A DNA stretch of 64,000 nucleotides from Eubacterium plexicaudatum ASF492 (GTDB lineage Bacteria; Bacillota; Clostridia; Lachnospirales; Lachnospiraceae). The position numbers and the translations under genes are program-made. Shown here one piece after another: positions 57,001 through 64,000 of this stretch; position 1 is the first letter of the stretch, and every line of letters begins with the position of its first letter. Below the pieces are notes generated by a model that made no database searches, had not been told where the DNA came from, and saw only the letters and a list, made by a program, of their open reading frames with translations. The stretch lies in the NCBI RefSeq assembly GCF_000364225.2, contig NZ_AQFT02000001.1, positions 3,057,501 to 3,121,500 of the forward strand, read 5' to 3'.

Positions 57001-57206
57001 TTTGTCGCACCGATGGCATCCTTTAGAAGCCTCTGTTTCTGCGACAGGAGTTCCGTATTGCTTGGGTCAAGTTTCAGCAGCTTGTTTACATCACGGAGGG
57101 AAGTCTGTGTGGTTCGCAAAGTGGACTGTACGCCTTTTAAGGCTTTATCCAAACCTGTGGTATCGCCGCCGATTTCTACTGTGATTCCCTTGATTCTGTT
57201 AGCCAC
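54054..57206 (-). CDS. phage tail tape measure protein
   Basis: 1050 residues, TP901-type. Head: IEIGGD-like start with ALKGVQSTLRTTQTSLRDVN and coiled coil; core about 170-430 (FDTSMSKVAAVSGATGKDLE, SSQAGTSLRSIMNNLTGDIK); hydrophobic segments (ALLVAAIGPLLIIIGTTISK-like region, VVAVVAVVGTLAAAFVHLW). Then about 200 residues of repeats of the VWN-x-IK / NAIKS form, giving 11-residue periodicity. The length sets the tail length. The opposite-strand 620-codon frame (55420-57282) is a shadow caused by GC bias. Intact. Confidence 0.95.
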   Translation of the reverse strand: MANRIKGITVEIGGDTTGLDKALKGVQSTLRTTQTSLRDVNKLLKLDPSNTELLSQKQRLLKDAIGATKDKLETLKAAQIQAKQQLENGTLGQDKYDALQREIVETEQELRRLQEEAARTNTTLAKISEVGGKLENAGNTIAGAGKKMMGVTTVIGGLGTAAVKTAADFDTSMSKVAAVSGATGKDLEALRDKAREMGAKTKYSASEAAEAMNFMAMAGWKTEDMLSGIDGIMNLAAASGEDLATTSDIVTDALTAFGLTAKDSGHFADILAAASSNANTNVGMMGETFKYCAPIAGALGFSAEDSAEAIGLMANAGIKSSQAGTSLRSIMNNLTGDIKLSGAALGDVTIATTNADGSMRGLSDILADCRRAFSQLSESEKANAAESLVGKNAMSGFLALMNAAPADIEKLSGAIDNCDGASAKMADTMQDNLAGQLTILKSQLQELAIAFGEILMPAIQSIVSHVQAFIDRLNGMDEGTKQTIVKIALLVAAIGPLLIIIGTTISKVGMAMKAFSSLAQGIMTLSAKVGGMSGLMGKLGAAIGSISAPVVAVVAVVGTLAAAFVHLWNTNEGFREAIIGTWNRIKETISEFCKGIVDRLNALGFSFQDITDVIKTVWDGLCQFLAPVFEGVFNHIADILSTVTGVITGILDVFIGLFTGNWSQMWNGIKEIFSSVWSGIVSFFTNILNVLKGVADVVLGWFGTSWTEVWTNIKTFFEGIWNGIVSFFTGVWEGIKNTVQTAVMFIGSVLEAAFDIITLPFRFIWENCKETVISVWNRIKSVVTTVINAVSSVISTVMNAIKTVFSTVWNAIKTKVSTVVNSIKAVVTTVFNAIKSVASSVWNGIKSTIGGVVDGIKSKVSSVFNAVKSTISSVFNGIKSTATSVWNGIKNAIISPIEAAKNKVKSIVDSIKGFFSGMKLSLPHIKLPHFRVSGKLSISPPSVPHLSIDWYKEGGIMAKPTVFGMNGSSLMAGGEAGKEAILPLKGFYDQLENILSARLNMTAMEKYLAIIADNSSKGIYLEDGTLVGHLLPDIDGGLGKSQKLQRRLSL

Positions 57207-57238
57207 CCAGATACCTCCCCTCTGTAAAAATGGGCATG

Positions 57239-57264
57239 AAAAAAGAGCCGATTTCTCGACTCTT
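57239..57264 (-). terminator. terminator of cargo genes, before tape measure
   Basis: AAGAGTCGAGAAATCGGCTCTT then TTTTTC on the minus strand, i.e. an 8-9 bp imperfect stem with a T-run, placed behind the isochorismatase gene. It isolates the cargo from the tape measure gene. Confidence 0.65.
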
Positions 57265-57305
57265 AATAATTATTTTATTTAGTTTATTGTCCTACAAATT
57301 GGAAT

Positions 57306-57836
57306 TTACCTATTCATCTTCATCAATTCAAGCGTTTTTTCAAATGAAATACATTCAGCGTATCTTCCATTCCACATGAACTCATTATAATATCTATAAG
57401 ACTTTTCCGCTGTCATATACGCATTATCAAACGTACTGTTTGTATTTGCTGGAACAATCATTTTAAGCCCATGTTCAAAACCACATTTCACTGTTGCATC
57501 TATGCAGTAATCTGTTTGCAGCCCTACAATAATAATTGTATCTTCGTCTTTTTCATGCAGGTACTCCAACAACCCTGTATCTCGAAAAGCACTGTTTACA
57601 TTTTTATCAAAAACACGCTCATTTGGCATTGGCTGAAATTCTTCGTATATTTCATAGCCCAATGCGCCTTTTGTTAATTTCTGTCCAACACCATCATCAT
57701 GCCTGACATAAATAACTTCTATATTATTATTGCGCGCCTCTTTGATTAGTGTTTTAATACGATATACAAAAGTCTCAAATTCATATAAGTCATTATTCAT
57801 AATTAAATTTTGAGTATCAACAATCAACAATATCAT
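57306..57836 (-). CDS. isochorismatase family cysteine hydrolase (phage cargo)
   Basis: 176 residues. First motif ILLIVDTQNLIM with the catalytic Asp; DTIIIVGLQTDYCIDATVKC with the catalytic Cys; the lysine near the VGQKLTKGALGYEI segment. The family hydrolyses isochorismate, nicotinamide or N-carbamoyl compounds; substrate not predictable here. ATG 57836 was chosen for GGGAG upstream. Unlike the GC-balanced tail genes it is AT-rich and lies between tail chaperone and tape measure, where phages carry morons. Intact. Confidence 0.85.
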   Translation of the reverse strand: MILLIVDTQNLIMNNDLYEFETFVYRIKTLIKEARNNNIEVIYVRHDDGVGQKLTKGALGYEIYEEFQPMPNERVFDKNVNSAFRDTGLLEYLHEKDEDTIIIVGLQTDYCIDATVKCGFEHGLKMIVPANTNSTFDNAYMTAEKSYRYYNEFMWNGRYAECISFEKTLELMKMNR

Positions 57837-57860
57837 TCTATTATCTCCCAAACTCGGAAT

Positions 57861-58387
57861 TCATCCGTGAAATTTCTTTGAAAAATACAAAACCAAATCG
57901 TCATCATTTTTGCATTCCTCATAGGGCTTGCATATTTTGTCCTGATACCAAACGCCAGAACCGTCTGGTATATAACCACGCTTTACATACATCCGCTGAG
58001 CACTTCCATAGCCGCTATGAAGCCCAACACCCAGGTACACTATGTCCGCATATGTAGCGGCAATTTTTTCAGCTATATCCATTAAAACTGTACCAATACC
58101 CCGGTTCCGATATTTTTCTAAAACACCAAAATCAACGATTTCCGGGTAGCCTTTTTCTCCAAATGCTCCCCATGCACTATTGGGATAAATATTTATATAG
58201 CCAACTGGTTTTCCAGAATATTCTGCAACCAATGAAATTGCCTTCCCTGATTGTTGATCTTCCAATCTTTTTGATATTTCTCAATGGTTGCATCCCATCC
58301 CTGTTCGATTTCAGCATCCGTAATTGCCTGTGCATCTCCGCACTCCATATTACGAATAGTTATTTGTCCGTTTGAAAAATAAACCAT
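57861..58387 (-). pseudogene. GNAT N-acetyltransferase, frameshifted (phage cargo)
   Basis: The N-terminal frame from 58387 reads TIRNMECGDAQAITDAEIEQG then KYQKDW; after one missing A in an A-run near 58258 the second frame reads RLEDQQSGKAISLVAEYSGK, PVGYINIYPNSAWGAFGEKG, and the acetyl-CoA-binding motif FGVLEKYRNRGIGTVLMDIA. Joined length about 174 residues, normal for GNAT. AT-rich like its partner; shares an operon with the isochorismatase gene. May be an error or a true inactivation. Confidence 0.75.
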
Positions 58388-58423
58388 ATATATGCATCTC
58401 CAAATACCGATTTGTATTTTACA

Positions 58424-58429
58424 AGTATA
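58424..58429 (-). promoter_or_regulatory. possible extended -10 promoter of cargo genes
   Basis: TGG-TATACT on the minus strand, about 40 bases before the acetyltransferase start, with no good -35 hexamer. Together with the terminator at 57239-57264 this gives the two cargo genes their own transcription unit. Confidence 0.4.
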
Positions 58430-58461
58430 CCATACCGAAGTGAAAAAGTGGTGAACAATAT

Positions 58462-58626
58462 CTAAAATTTATCGAAGTCCTCCTGCGTAGCTTTCTTTTT
58501 GTATTTCACATCATCATTGGCTTTTTCTGTCCAGATATCGAGAACAAGCCCGATGGTCAGCAGGTCAAGGTCAGCTATGGAGATGCCAATCTCCACACAC
58601 CGCAGGAGGAACAGCGGCGTTGTCAT
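58462..58626 (-). CDS. tail assembly chaperone T segment (frameshift product GT)
   Basis: 54 codons in the -1 frame: TTPLFLLRCVEIGISIADLD, then LLTIGLVLDIWTEKANDDV and KKKATQEDF. Read as the C-terminal extension made when ribosomes slip in the G gene (see 58647-58653). The fused product GT (about 180 residues) and G together chaperone tape measure assembly in siphophages. The gene-internal ATG at 58626 need not be used. Confidence 0.75.
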   Translation of the reverse strand: MTTPLFLLRCVEIGISIADLDLLTIGLVLDIWTEKANDDVKYKKKATQEDFDKF

Positions 58627-58997
58627 TTCCCGCTCACTTGGGCGAAGTTTTTTTTAGCCTCCACTTCCGTCACCATGTTCTCACCCCACAGCCTGAGGAT
58701 TTCAGGCAGTATCTCATAAATAGAGAACATATCGAACTGGTCAAGCCAGTCCTCAATGGTCGGCGGGATATTGTTATCGGCGTGGTAAGCCATAATGTAT
58801 GCCACGTTCTCGAATATCTCCAAATCCTCAATCTGGAACTCATCACCGTCTTCGGTCTTGCCTTTATAGGACTTCTCCAGCTTGGATAAATCCTTGAAAA
58901 TGTCACGTTTGAATTTTGCACGGTATAATCTTGGAATGGTAGCTGAAGAACGGAACGGCACTTTCTTACCGCAGATTTCTATTTCTTTTTTTAGCAT
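58623..58997 (-). CDS. tail assembly chaperone G
   Basis: 124 residues: EIEICGKKVPFRSSATIPRL, then YRAKFKRDIFKDLSKLEKS and FENVAYIMAYHADNNIPPTI, EWLDQF-like region and LPEILRLWGENM. Phage tail tube assembly chaperone pattern, upstream of the tape measure gene as usual. Start ATG 58997 next to the major tail gene stop. Its 3' end holds the slippery site. Confidence 0.75.
   Translation of the reverse strand: MLKKEIEICGKKVPFRSSATIPRLYRAKFKRDIFKDLSKLEKSYKGKTEDGDEFQIEDLEIFENVAYIMAYHADNNIPPTIEDWLDQFDMFSIYEILPEILRLWGENMVTEVEAKKNFAQVSGK
58647..58653 (-). promoter_or_regulatory. -1 ribosomal frameshift slippery site A-AAA-AAC
   Basis: In the 0 frame of gene G the codons GCT AAA AAA AAC TTC contain the heptamer A AAA AAC. 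Slipping back one base at AAC leads into CTT CGC CCA AGT GAG CGG GAA ATG ACA, which is open through the T segment. This is the classical arrangement of tail chaperones G/GT. Confidence 0.8.
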
Positions 58998-59588
58998 TTA
59001 GACTCCCTCCTCTGACACAGTTGCAGGGCTTACATACACATTTTTATACCAGTCGTCATAAGCCGCATTATCCGTGGTATCGCCCGTCCTTGCCTTGACA
59101 AGCCCGTCACTGCGTGGGTCAGCCGTAATGGACAGCGTTTCCGTGCCGGGCTCAATAGTATCCTCTTTTGTCTCTGATTCGATAGACGGACGGGATGCCG
59201 AGCAGTTATACAGCACATGGCGGATCGCATTGACATCCCCGTCAAACTCAAAGAGCAGGGCAAACTTCACGCTTTCGCCCACGCCGCTGTTTTCCACAAG
59301 CACGCCCTTATCATCTAGCGTTTCCTGCAAAATCTCCGTTCGGAACCATTCAGGGATAAGAGCAATCTCCAGATCGCCGCTGTAGCCGTTGTTGGTGACG
59401 GAACGGAAATATACAATGCCGTCCGCATAGAAAGGGGAAGATTCACCCTCTGCATCAAGGCTGATGCTGACCGCACCGGGGATGGCTTTCGGCTTTTCAT
59501 AGGTAAAAGATACCACGCCATCCGTGACCGCTTCCGTCATCTTGGCAGCGTGGACATTTTTCAGATTATATTTGACTTTGTTTCCCAT
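58998..59588 (-). CDS. phage major tail protein
   Basis: 196 residues: VKYNLKNVHAAKMTEAVTDG, then IPGAVSISLDAEGESSPFYA and SGDLEIALIPEWFRTEILQE, as in the phi13/TP901-1-type major tail protein family. Forms the tail tube. ATG 59588 with AGGAGGTAAA upstream. Intact. Confidence 0.85.
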   Translation of the reverse strand: MGNKVKYNLKNVHAAKMTEAVTDGVVSFTYEKPKAIPGAVSISLDAEGESSPFYADGIVYFRSVTNNGYSGDLEIALIPEWFRTEILQETLDDKGVLVENSGVGESVKFALLFEFDGDVNAIRHVLYNCSASRPSIESETKEDTIEPGTETLSITADPRSDGLVKARTGDTTDNAAYDDWYKNVYVSPATVSEEGV

Positions 59589-59660
59589 AAAAATTTACCT
59601 CCTGTTAATGTTGGGAGTTTGCCAAAGGCAAACTCAGATGGCGACAAAACAAACTTCGGT

Positions 59661-59999
59661 TTATTCAGGCTTTGCGTCGCCATTACCTCCGATTTCAAAC
59701 TGGTAAAGGACTTCATACAGCTTTTCCGATTCAATCCACACTTCGGATTTCTCATAAAAAATGCCATGCCCATCAAGCACAGCCTCCACTTTCTGCTCCG
59801 CCGATAAGTCCTTACAGTCGGTGTACAGTTCAATATTTACTTCGCTTGCCTTAAAATACACCCTGCCGTCTGCAGAGAAATTGTCACTGCCCGGTAACAG
59901 GTAGCAGATGAACGGCGGGTCTGCCGCCTCGCCCTCCGCAAAATGGTCGTAAGCGAAAGGCAGGTGTATTTCCTCAAGCATCTGAATGATCTCATCCAT
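59661..59999 (-). CDS. phage tail terminator-like protein
   Basis: 112 residues, MDEIIQMLEEIHLPFAYDHF, then EAADPPFICYLLPGSDNFSA and IELYTDCKDLSAEQKVEAVL. Size, position (between HK97 gp10-like and major tail gene) and the PFICYL segment fit the small tail completion/terminator proteins. Start 59999 overlaps the upstream gene as ATGGATGA. Exact family not certain. Confidence 0.7.
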   Translation of the reverse strand: MDEIIQMLEEIHLPFAYDHFAEGEAADPPFICYLLPGSDNFSADGRVYFKASEVNIELYTDCKDLSAEQKVEAVLDGHGIFYEKSEVWIESEKLYEVLYQFEIGGNGDAKPE

Positions 60000-60375
60000 T
60001 TCTAAGACTCCTCTCAATCTCTGCCTCCAGCTGCCGGATGCCCGTTTCCTCCGCAGGGGCAATGTGACTTTTTCCTGCAACCCTGCCGCCGTTCCGCTTG
60101 GCATGGCCGTGTTCCAGAAGGTGGGCAAGCTGATAGCGGTTTTTGGAATATACGGTAACTTCCAGCAAGTGGGAATTTTCCTTCGTATTCTTCACTGCCC
60201 AGCTTTTTGCATAAGCGCCCGTATCTTTCGGGGCATTTGCCCCGATCTCCTTTTTTACAGTGTTTCCCGCCTTGCGTACGGCTTTCTTTATGCCCTCTGC
60301 GGAAACATCCGCATAATCGTTCAGGCACTCCATCACGGTATCCGCCAGTGCGTCTATGGAAATCCTCCTGCCCAT
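59992..60375 (-). CDS. HK97 gp10 family head-tail protein
   Basis: 127 residues: KAVRKAGNTVKKEIGANAPK, DTGAYAKSWAVKNTKENSHL, and YQLAHLLEHGHAKRNGGRVA, the HK97-gp10 family core. Involved in head-tail joining. Intact. Confidence 0.9.
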   Translation of the reverse strand: MGRRISIDALADTVMECLNDYADVSAEGIKKAVRKAGNTVKKEIGANAPKDTGAYAKSWAVKNTKENSHLLEVTVYSKNRYQLAHLLEHGHAKRNGGRVAGKSHIAPAEETGIRQLEAEIERSLRNG

Positions 60376-60376
60376 A

Positions 60377-60709
60377 TCACCGCCTCACTTTCTGGCATTT
60401 CAGCTTGACCGATCTCTTTTTGAAATTCTTATGGTCAATGCCGAGGATATTATAAATCTCACCGTCATACAGTACACGGTAGCCTGTGGAATTAACAGCA
60501 GAAACAGCTTTGCAGTAACGGACGGTAAAATCAATCTTTGAATTGTCCACAACCGTCCCTGCATCTGTGTTTTCACTTGGCGACTCACCGCTGGCGGTGG
60601 CATAGCAGGAGTAATAATCCGTCCATTCGTTTTTGTGGTTTCCTATCTTATCCACCGTCACCGTATTTTTCTGCACCATTATCCTCACATTCAAAAGCGC
60701 AATATCCAT
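60377..60709 (-). CDS. phage head-tail adaptor (head closure protein)
   Basis: 110 residues: MDIALLNVRIMVQKNTVTVD, NEWTDYYSCYATASGESPSE, and YNILGIDHKNFKKRSVKLKC, as in Phage_H_T_join proteins. It caps the connector. Abuts the next gene with one shared base at the start codon. Confidence 0.8.
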   Translation of the reverse strand: MDIALLNVRIMVQKNTVTVDKIGNHKNEWTDYYSCYATASGESPSENTDAGTVVDNSKIDFTVRYCKAVSAVNSTGYRVLYDGEIYNILGIDHKNFKKRSVKLKCQKVRR

Positions 60710-60981
60710 CAGAACTTACTCCTCCTGACTCCCTCAAGCAGGGAACGCAGGGACAGGGTAAGGGCATGGTGGTCTGCGTCCTCCCGATGTTCGTAAAGAT
60801 ATGCCACCGCATACATCACGGCAATCTTCGCTGTCTGCGTTTCAGAGAATTCCTCTGCAGAAAGCCTTGCGATATCCGCACACAGGCTTTCTGCAGAGTG
60901 CAGGGCGTTTGTAATGAAACTGTCATCGTCCTCAAAATCCACACGCAGGTACTGTTTCATCTCTTCCAAAGACACAACCAT
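60709..60981 (-). CDS. phage head-tail connector (gp6-like)
   Basis: 90 residues: VVSLEEMKQYLRVDFEDDDS, ITNALHSAESLCADIARLSA, and AVMYAVAYLYEHREDADHHA, the typical gp6-like connector of HK97-type phages. ATG 60981 chosen for GAGGTGG upstream. Confidence 0.88.
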   Translation of the reverse strand: MVVSLEEMKQYLRVDFEDDDSFITNALHSAESLCADIARLSAEEFSETQTAKIAVMYAVAYLYEHREDADHHALTLSLRSLLEGVRRSKF

Positions 60982-61016
60982 ATATCCCACCACCTCACAG
61001 TGTTATTTGAAAAAAA

Positions 61017-62207
61017 TTATGCTTTCGCCGCTTTTGCAACCGCCTTTATCTTTAAAATCTGCACCGCTTCAGAAAGCACCAGCTTGCCGTCCACACGCTC
61101 TTTTGCCACAAAGCCAATCATGCCGTTGCCTGCAAACAATTCTGTGAGCTGTTTGAAGGAACGTGTCCCTCTGTCTCCGATGTTGTAATATTTATAGTCA
61201 CCAAAAGCAATCGCGTCCGTCGGCGCGTAAGGGGAAGTGTAAACCTCATAGCCAAGCAGTCTGTCCGGCTCTCCCTGGGTGAGTGCAGGCTGCCACATAT
61301 ATGCACCGTTGTTATCCTTGAACGTGCGGATCTGTGCCACCGTCTTATCGTTCATGATGAACCTTGCATTCTTTCGGTAAGGACGCTTGAGGGCATAAAC
61401 AAGGCTGATAACATCATCTGCCGACAGAGCCTCCACTGTATCTGCAACCATCCCGCCGCCTTTCGCCGCAAACAGTCCCAAAGGCTGCCCTGTGCCTGTG
61501 CCGTTAAGGAAAGCGTCCTCCTCGGCATTGGAGAGTGCCCTGCCAAATTGTGCAATGATATAGCTTTCCAGACCGAAAGCATTATCATAGAGCAGTTCCT
61601 CGGTTACCTTGATTGCCACATGGAGCTTGTGTGCGTCAAGCAAAATCTGGTCAAAAGTTGCATCCCCAAAAGTCAGAGCACCGCCTTCCTCAATCCATGC
61701 AGCCGCAGGCTTGGTCGCCGCAATATTGATTTTATGGTCACCGCTTGTAGTGATTTTCGTACCCAGCTTACGCATGATGTTTTCTTCCTCAAGCACATCG
61801 ATCAGGCGGCTGTCGTATTCCTCCGGCACGAGGTAACCGCCGTCCGCATCCACGCCTTCCTGCAGGACATTGGACACCTGCTTGAAATTGCTGCGGAGCG
61901 CCGCCAGCATACCTTCACGGTATTCATCGGAAGCCCTGCCTGTCTTAGCCTTTTCACTGCCGTCGGTCTGCTGCGGGTTTGTCAGGATAGGCGTGTTGAC
62001 AGGCTTGTTAAGCTCGTTTTCCATCGCTTCCATCTGCTCCATGCGCTCAATCTCTGCACTGTAGTCCTTAATTTTCTGCTCCATTTTTGCATAGGCTTCA
62101 GCATCTTCTTTTGAGAGCAGGCCGTCCTTGTCACGTTTGCTCTCGACAAAAGCCTTTGCACCCTGCCACGCCTTGTTTCTTGCTTCCCTTAATTCCTGAA
62201 TCGTCAT
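61017..62207 (-). CDS. HK97 family major capsid protein
   Basis: 396 residues. The first 105 are the helical scaffold-like part (KMEQKIKDYSAEIERMEQME), the rest the HK97 capsid fold: GVDADGGYLVPEEYDSRLID, AAAWIEEGGALTFGDATFDQ, LSNAEEDAFLNGTGTGQPLG, and MWQPALTQGEPDRLLGYEVY. It builds the head and is cleaved by the ClpP-type protease gene product upstream. ATG 62207 with GGAGGTAATTTT. Intact. Confidence 0.95.
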   Translation of the reverse strand: MTIQELREARNKAWQGAKAFVESKRDKDGLLSKEDAEAYAKMEQKIKDYSAEIERMEQMEAMENELNKPVNTPILTNPQQTDGSEKAKTGRASDEYREGMLAALRSNFKQVSNVLQEGVDADGGYLVPEEYDSRLIDVLEEENIMRKLGTKITTSGDHKINIAATKPAAAWIEEGGALTFGDATFDQILLDAHKLHVAIKVTEELLYDNAFGLESYIIAQFGRALSNAEEDAFLNGTGTGQPLGLFAAKGGGMVADTVEALSADDVISLVYALKRPYRKNARFIMNDKTVAQIRTFKDNNGAYMWQPALTQGEPDRLLGYEVYTSPYAPTDAIAFGDYKYYNIGDRGTRSFKQLTELFAGNGMIGFVAKERVDGKLVLSEAVQILKIKAVAKAAKA

Positions 62208-62214
62208 AATAAAA

Positions 62215-62952
62215 TTACCTCCAGTTTTTGATTAAATCCAGCCGTTCCATCAGGGAGCAGGCTGTGGTTCCCGGTTCCTGTTTTTGAATCCTGCATTTCT
62301 TTGCCAGCTTATCCATAAGCGAATTTGTCACTGCGGCACGGGAATACATCATACTTACTGTCGGAACCGCCATATCCTCTGCTGTATTTCTCCGCATGAT
62401 CCCATCTGCAAATCCATACTCGACAGCAGAGTTTGCGTCCATCCATGTTTCAGCGTCCATCAGCTTTGACAGCTTTTTACGGTCAAGCCCTGTTTTAATT
62501 TCATAGGCATTGATGATGCTTTCCTTGACCTCGTCAAGCATTGCGATGGCTTTCTGCATTTCTGCTGAATCGCCCCAGGCAATGGTAGCAGGGTTATGGA
62601 TCATCATCATGGAAACGGGGGACACAAGCACGGTATCTCCCGCCATTGCAATAACAGAGGCAGCACTCGCCGCTATGCCGTCAATCTTTACAGTGACTTT
62701 TCCGGAATAATTTGAGAGCATATTGTAAATCTGTGCCGCTGCCACGCAGTCACCGCCAGGACTGTTTATCCAGACGGTGATGTCACCGCTCCCGGCATTC
62801 AGTTCCTCTTTGAAAAGCTGCGGCGTAACATCATCGTCAAACCAGCTCTCCTCGGCAATCGTGCCGTTCAGCTCAAGCACCCTCTCCGTGGTTTCCACGT
62901 CTGTTCCGCTGTCCTGAACCACCTGGTTCTTCCAGTTCCAGAACTTCTTCAT
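62215..62952 (-). CDS. ClpP-type phage head maturation protease
   Basis: 245 residues. SGDITVWINSPGGDCVAAAQ, then VKIDGIAASAASVIAMAGDT with the catalytic Ser, MMMIHNPATIAWG with His, and KTGLDRKKLSKLMDAETWMD with Asp near WMDA. Start ATG 62952 with AAGGAGG upstream. It overlaps portal by 80 bases. Cleaves the scaffold part of the capsid protein. Confidence 0.95.
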   Translation of the reverse strand: MKKFWNWKNQVVQDSGTDVETTERVLELNGTIAEESWFDDDVTPQLFKEELNAGSGDITVWINSPGGDCVAAAQIYNMLSNYSGKVTVKIDGIAASAASVIAMAGDTVLVSPVSMMMIHNPATIAWGDSAEMQKAIAMLDEVKESIINAYEIKTGLDRKKLSKLMDAETWMDANSAVEYGFADGIMRRNTAEDMAVPTVSMMYSRAAVTNSLMDKLAKKCRIQKQEPGTTACSLMERLDLIKNWR

Positions 62953-64000
62953 TTTGTTTTTCCTCCTTCCCATAAACCGCCCCAGACATTGAGAGCGGCA
63001 TCATATTTCCGTTGATAAGGTACAAGTCGCCACCGTCCTCCCCAGGGATGCGGTCGAGGTTTTCAAGCTCACGGATGTCATTCGCTGACATCCAGCCATT
63101 CTGCCTTGCCGTGGCATAGCCCTGCATACGGCTCTGATAATCCCCTCGGAGCAGTCCGTCAACATTGAACTTTATAAAATACTTTGATTTATCATCCTGC
63201 GGAATCAGCGACCTCTGCATGGCCTGTTCCCAGCGGACGAGCCACGGCTCAAGCGTGTATTTTACAAACTCAAGCGACTGCTGCTCAATATTAGAAAAGC
63301 TCGACTTCTCAAGGTCGCCCACCATATGTGGCGGCACCCTGAAAATACGGGCTATTTCATTGATTTGAAATTTCCTTGTTTCTAAAAACTGTGCTTCGTT
63401 AGGACTTATGGAAATCGGAGTGTACTTCATACCCTCCTCTAAAACTGCGATTTTGTGGGCATTGGAACTTCCGCCGAACCCTGCGTTCCAGCTTTCACGC
63501 ACTTTATCAGGCTCTTTCACCGTCCCTGGATATTCCAGTATGCCGCTTGGAGTGGCTCCGTTTGCATAAAATTTACTGCCGTATTCTTCGGCGGCAATGG
63601 CAAGACCGATGGCGTTTTTCGCCATAGCGATAGGGGAATAGCCGACCAGCCCATCAAAGCCAAGTCCGGGGATATGCAGCACATCATAAGGTGAGAGCCT
63701 TACCGTGCCGCCTTTCAGCGTTTTTGCATCGTCACTGCTGACCATATATTCATAATACAGCTGTCCTTTTTCATCACGGTTTACTGTCATTCGGTCAGGC
63801 ATCAGCGGATACAGCCCCACAACCTCACCCTTGCCGTTGCGGATAATCTGCGAATAGGCATTGCCCCAAAGCAGCAGATGCGTCATAAGCGTTTCACGGA
63901 ACACGAAGGAAGTCATCTCCGTGTTAGGCTCATCATGCAGTAAAAAATACAGCGGATTTTCAACCACTTTTTCCCTGCTGCTTTTGTCGGTATATTGGTA
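62873..64000 (-). CDS. phage portal protein, HK97-type (N-terminus beyond window)
   Basis: At least 375 residues: SFVFRETLMTHLLLWGNAYS, YDVLHIPGLGFDGLVGYSPI, ANGATPSGILEYPGTVKEPD, and FRVPPHMVGDLEKSSFSNIE. The open frame runs to the window end (YQYTDKSSREK), so the start is outside; portal proteins are about 400-430 residues. Builds the ring through which DNA enters the head. Confidence 0.93.
   Translation of the reverse strand, partial: YQYTDKSSREKVVENPLYFLLHDEPNTEMTSFVFRETLMTHLLLWGNAYSQIIRNGKGEVVGLYPLMPDRMTVNRDEKGQLYYEYMVSSDDAKTLKGGTVRLSPYDVLHIPGLGFDGLVGYSPIAMAKNAIGLAIAAEEYGSKFYANGATPSGILEYPGTVKEPDKVRESWNAGFGGSSNAHKIAVLEEGMKYTPISISPNEAQFLETRKFQINEIARIFRVPPHMVGDLEKSSFSNIEQQSLEFVKYTLEPWLVRWEQAMQRSLIPQDDKSKYFIKFNVDGLLRGDYQSRMQGYATARQNGWMSANDIRELENLDRIPGEDGGDLYLINGNMMPLSMSGAVYGKEEKQNEEVLELEEPGGSGQRNRRGNHGEGA

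Noticed and set aside
55420..57282. 620-codon plus-strand open frame opposite the tape measure gene
   Set aside because: No ribosome site, low-complexity Ala/Ser/Pro composition, and it mirrors a well-supported tape measure gene on the minus strand; a shadow of codon bias.
1..64000. tRNA, rRNA, CRISPR arrays or riboswitches
   Set aside because: Scanning by eye showed no tRNA cloverleaf-like sequence, regular direct repeats with spacers or known riboswitch core; small RNA genes cannot be excluded without computation.

Overview
The window looks like an accessory region of a low-GC Clostridia chromosome, most likely Lachnospiraceae. The evidence is the type of serine-recombinase prophage, the RlmD-type C-terminal tails, the RhuM, KilA-N and HTH cargo, and the strong AGGAGG ribosome sites. 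No rRNA or tRNA gene or CRISPR array was seen. Almost everything is mobile: prophage and integrative-element remains, at least three complete IS66 copies and the end of a fourth, two IS4-type copies, three IS200/IS605-type copies and one further DDE insertion sequence.

Layout. 1-6.7 kb: minus-strand remains of an integrated element (DUF4365 gene, broken KilA-N gene, RlmD tail, RhuM protein, GmrSD/DUF262 C-terminal fragment, frameshifted serine recombinase). 7.2-13.5 kb: a plus-strand STAND (NB-ARC plus TPR) NTPase gene cut apart by IS200 and IS4 elements, with the IS4 copies inserted inside the hairpins of the IS200 copies. 14.3-19.0 kb: AlbA/Schlafen-type ATPase, HNH toxin fragment, a DDE IS and ParB. 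19.4-23.6 kb: a collapsed second element (108-bp attachment-like repeat, RhuM, DUF4062, XRE regulator, recombinase tail) fused to parB/parA remains. 23.6-38.3 kb: IS66-A, IS66-C, a LlaJI-like McrBC-type restriction system and IS66-B. 38.4-40.5 kb: an unrecognised three-gene cassette with a restriction-endonuclease-like protein. 41.1-64 kb: the left part of a siphovirus prophage.

Precise insertions: IS66-B (TSD CTCTCAAT), IS66-C (TSD TTTTTATA), and both IS4 copies (7-bp TSDs GCAGAGC and GCTCTGC). IS66-A has no matching flanks, so that locus is rearranged.

The prophage reads on the minus strand. From the left it has an RlmD-tail/attachment repeat; an ABC-three-component-like defence module (Rad50-like ATPase, small middle protein, DUF4297 nuclease) behind an XRE regulator; three recombinase genes; amidase/Cpl-7 endolysin and holin; DUF859 tip protein, tail endopeptidase protein, Dit and tape measure; a two-gene cargo (isochorismatase-like and GNAT); tail chaperones G/GT with an A-AAA-AAC slippery site; major tail protein, tail/head completion genes, HK97 capsid, ClpP-type protease and portal. 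The portal gene runs off the window.

The main theme is a set of att-like RlmD 3' ends (about 2.2, 19.4, 38.3 and 41.1 kb), each beside a different cargo set, which suggests repeated integration at one kind of site with defence genes carried between attachment site and integrase. Many genes in the left 40 kb carry single-base homopolymer indels. These are either real decay or assembly errors, and calls of 'pseudogene' should be read with that in mind.
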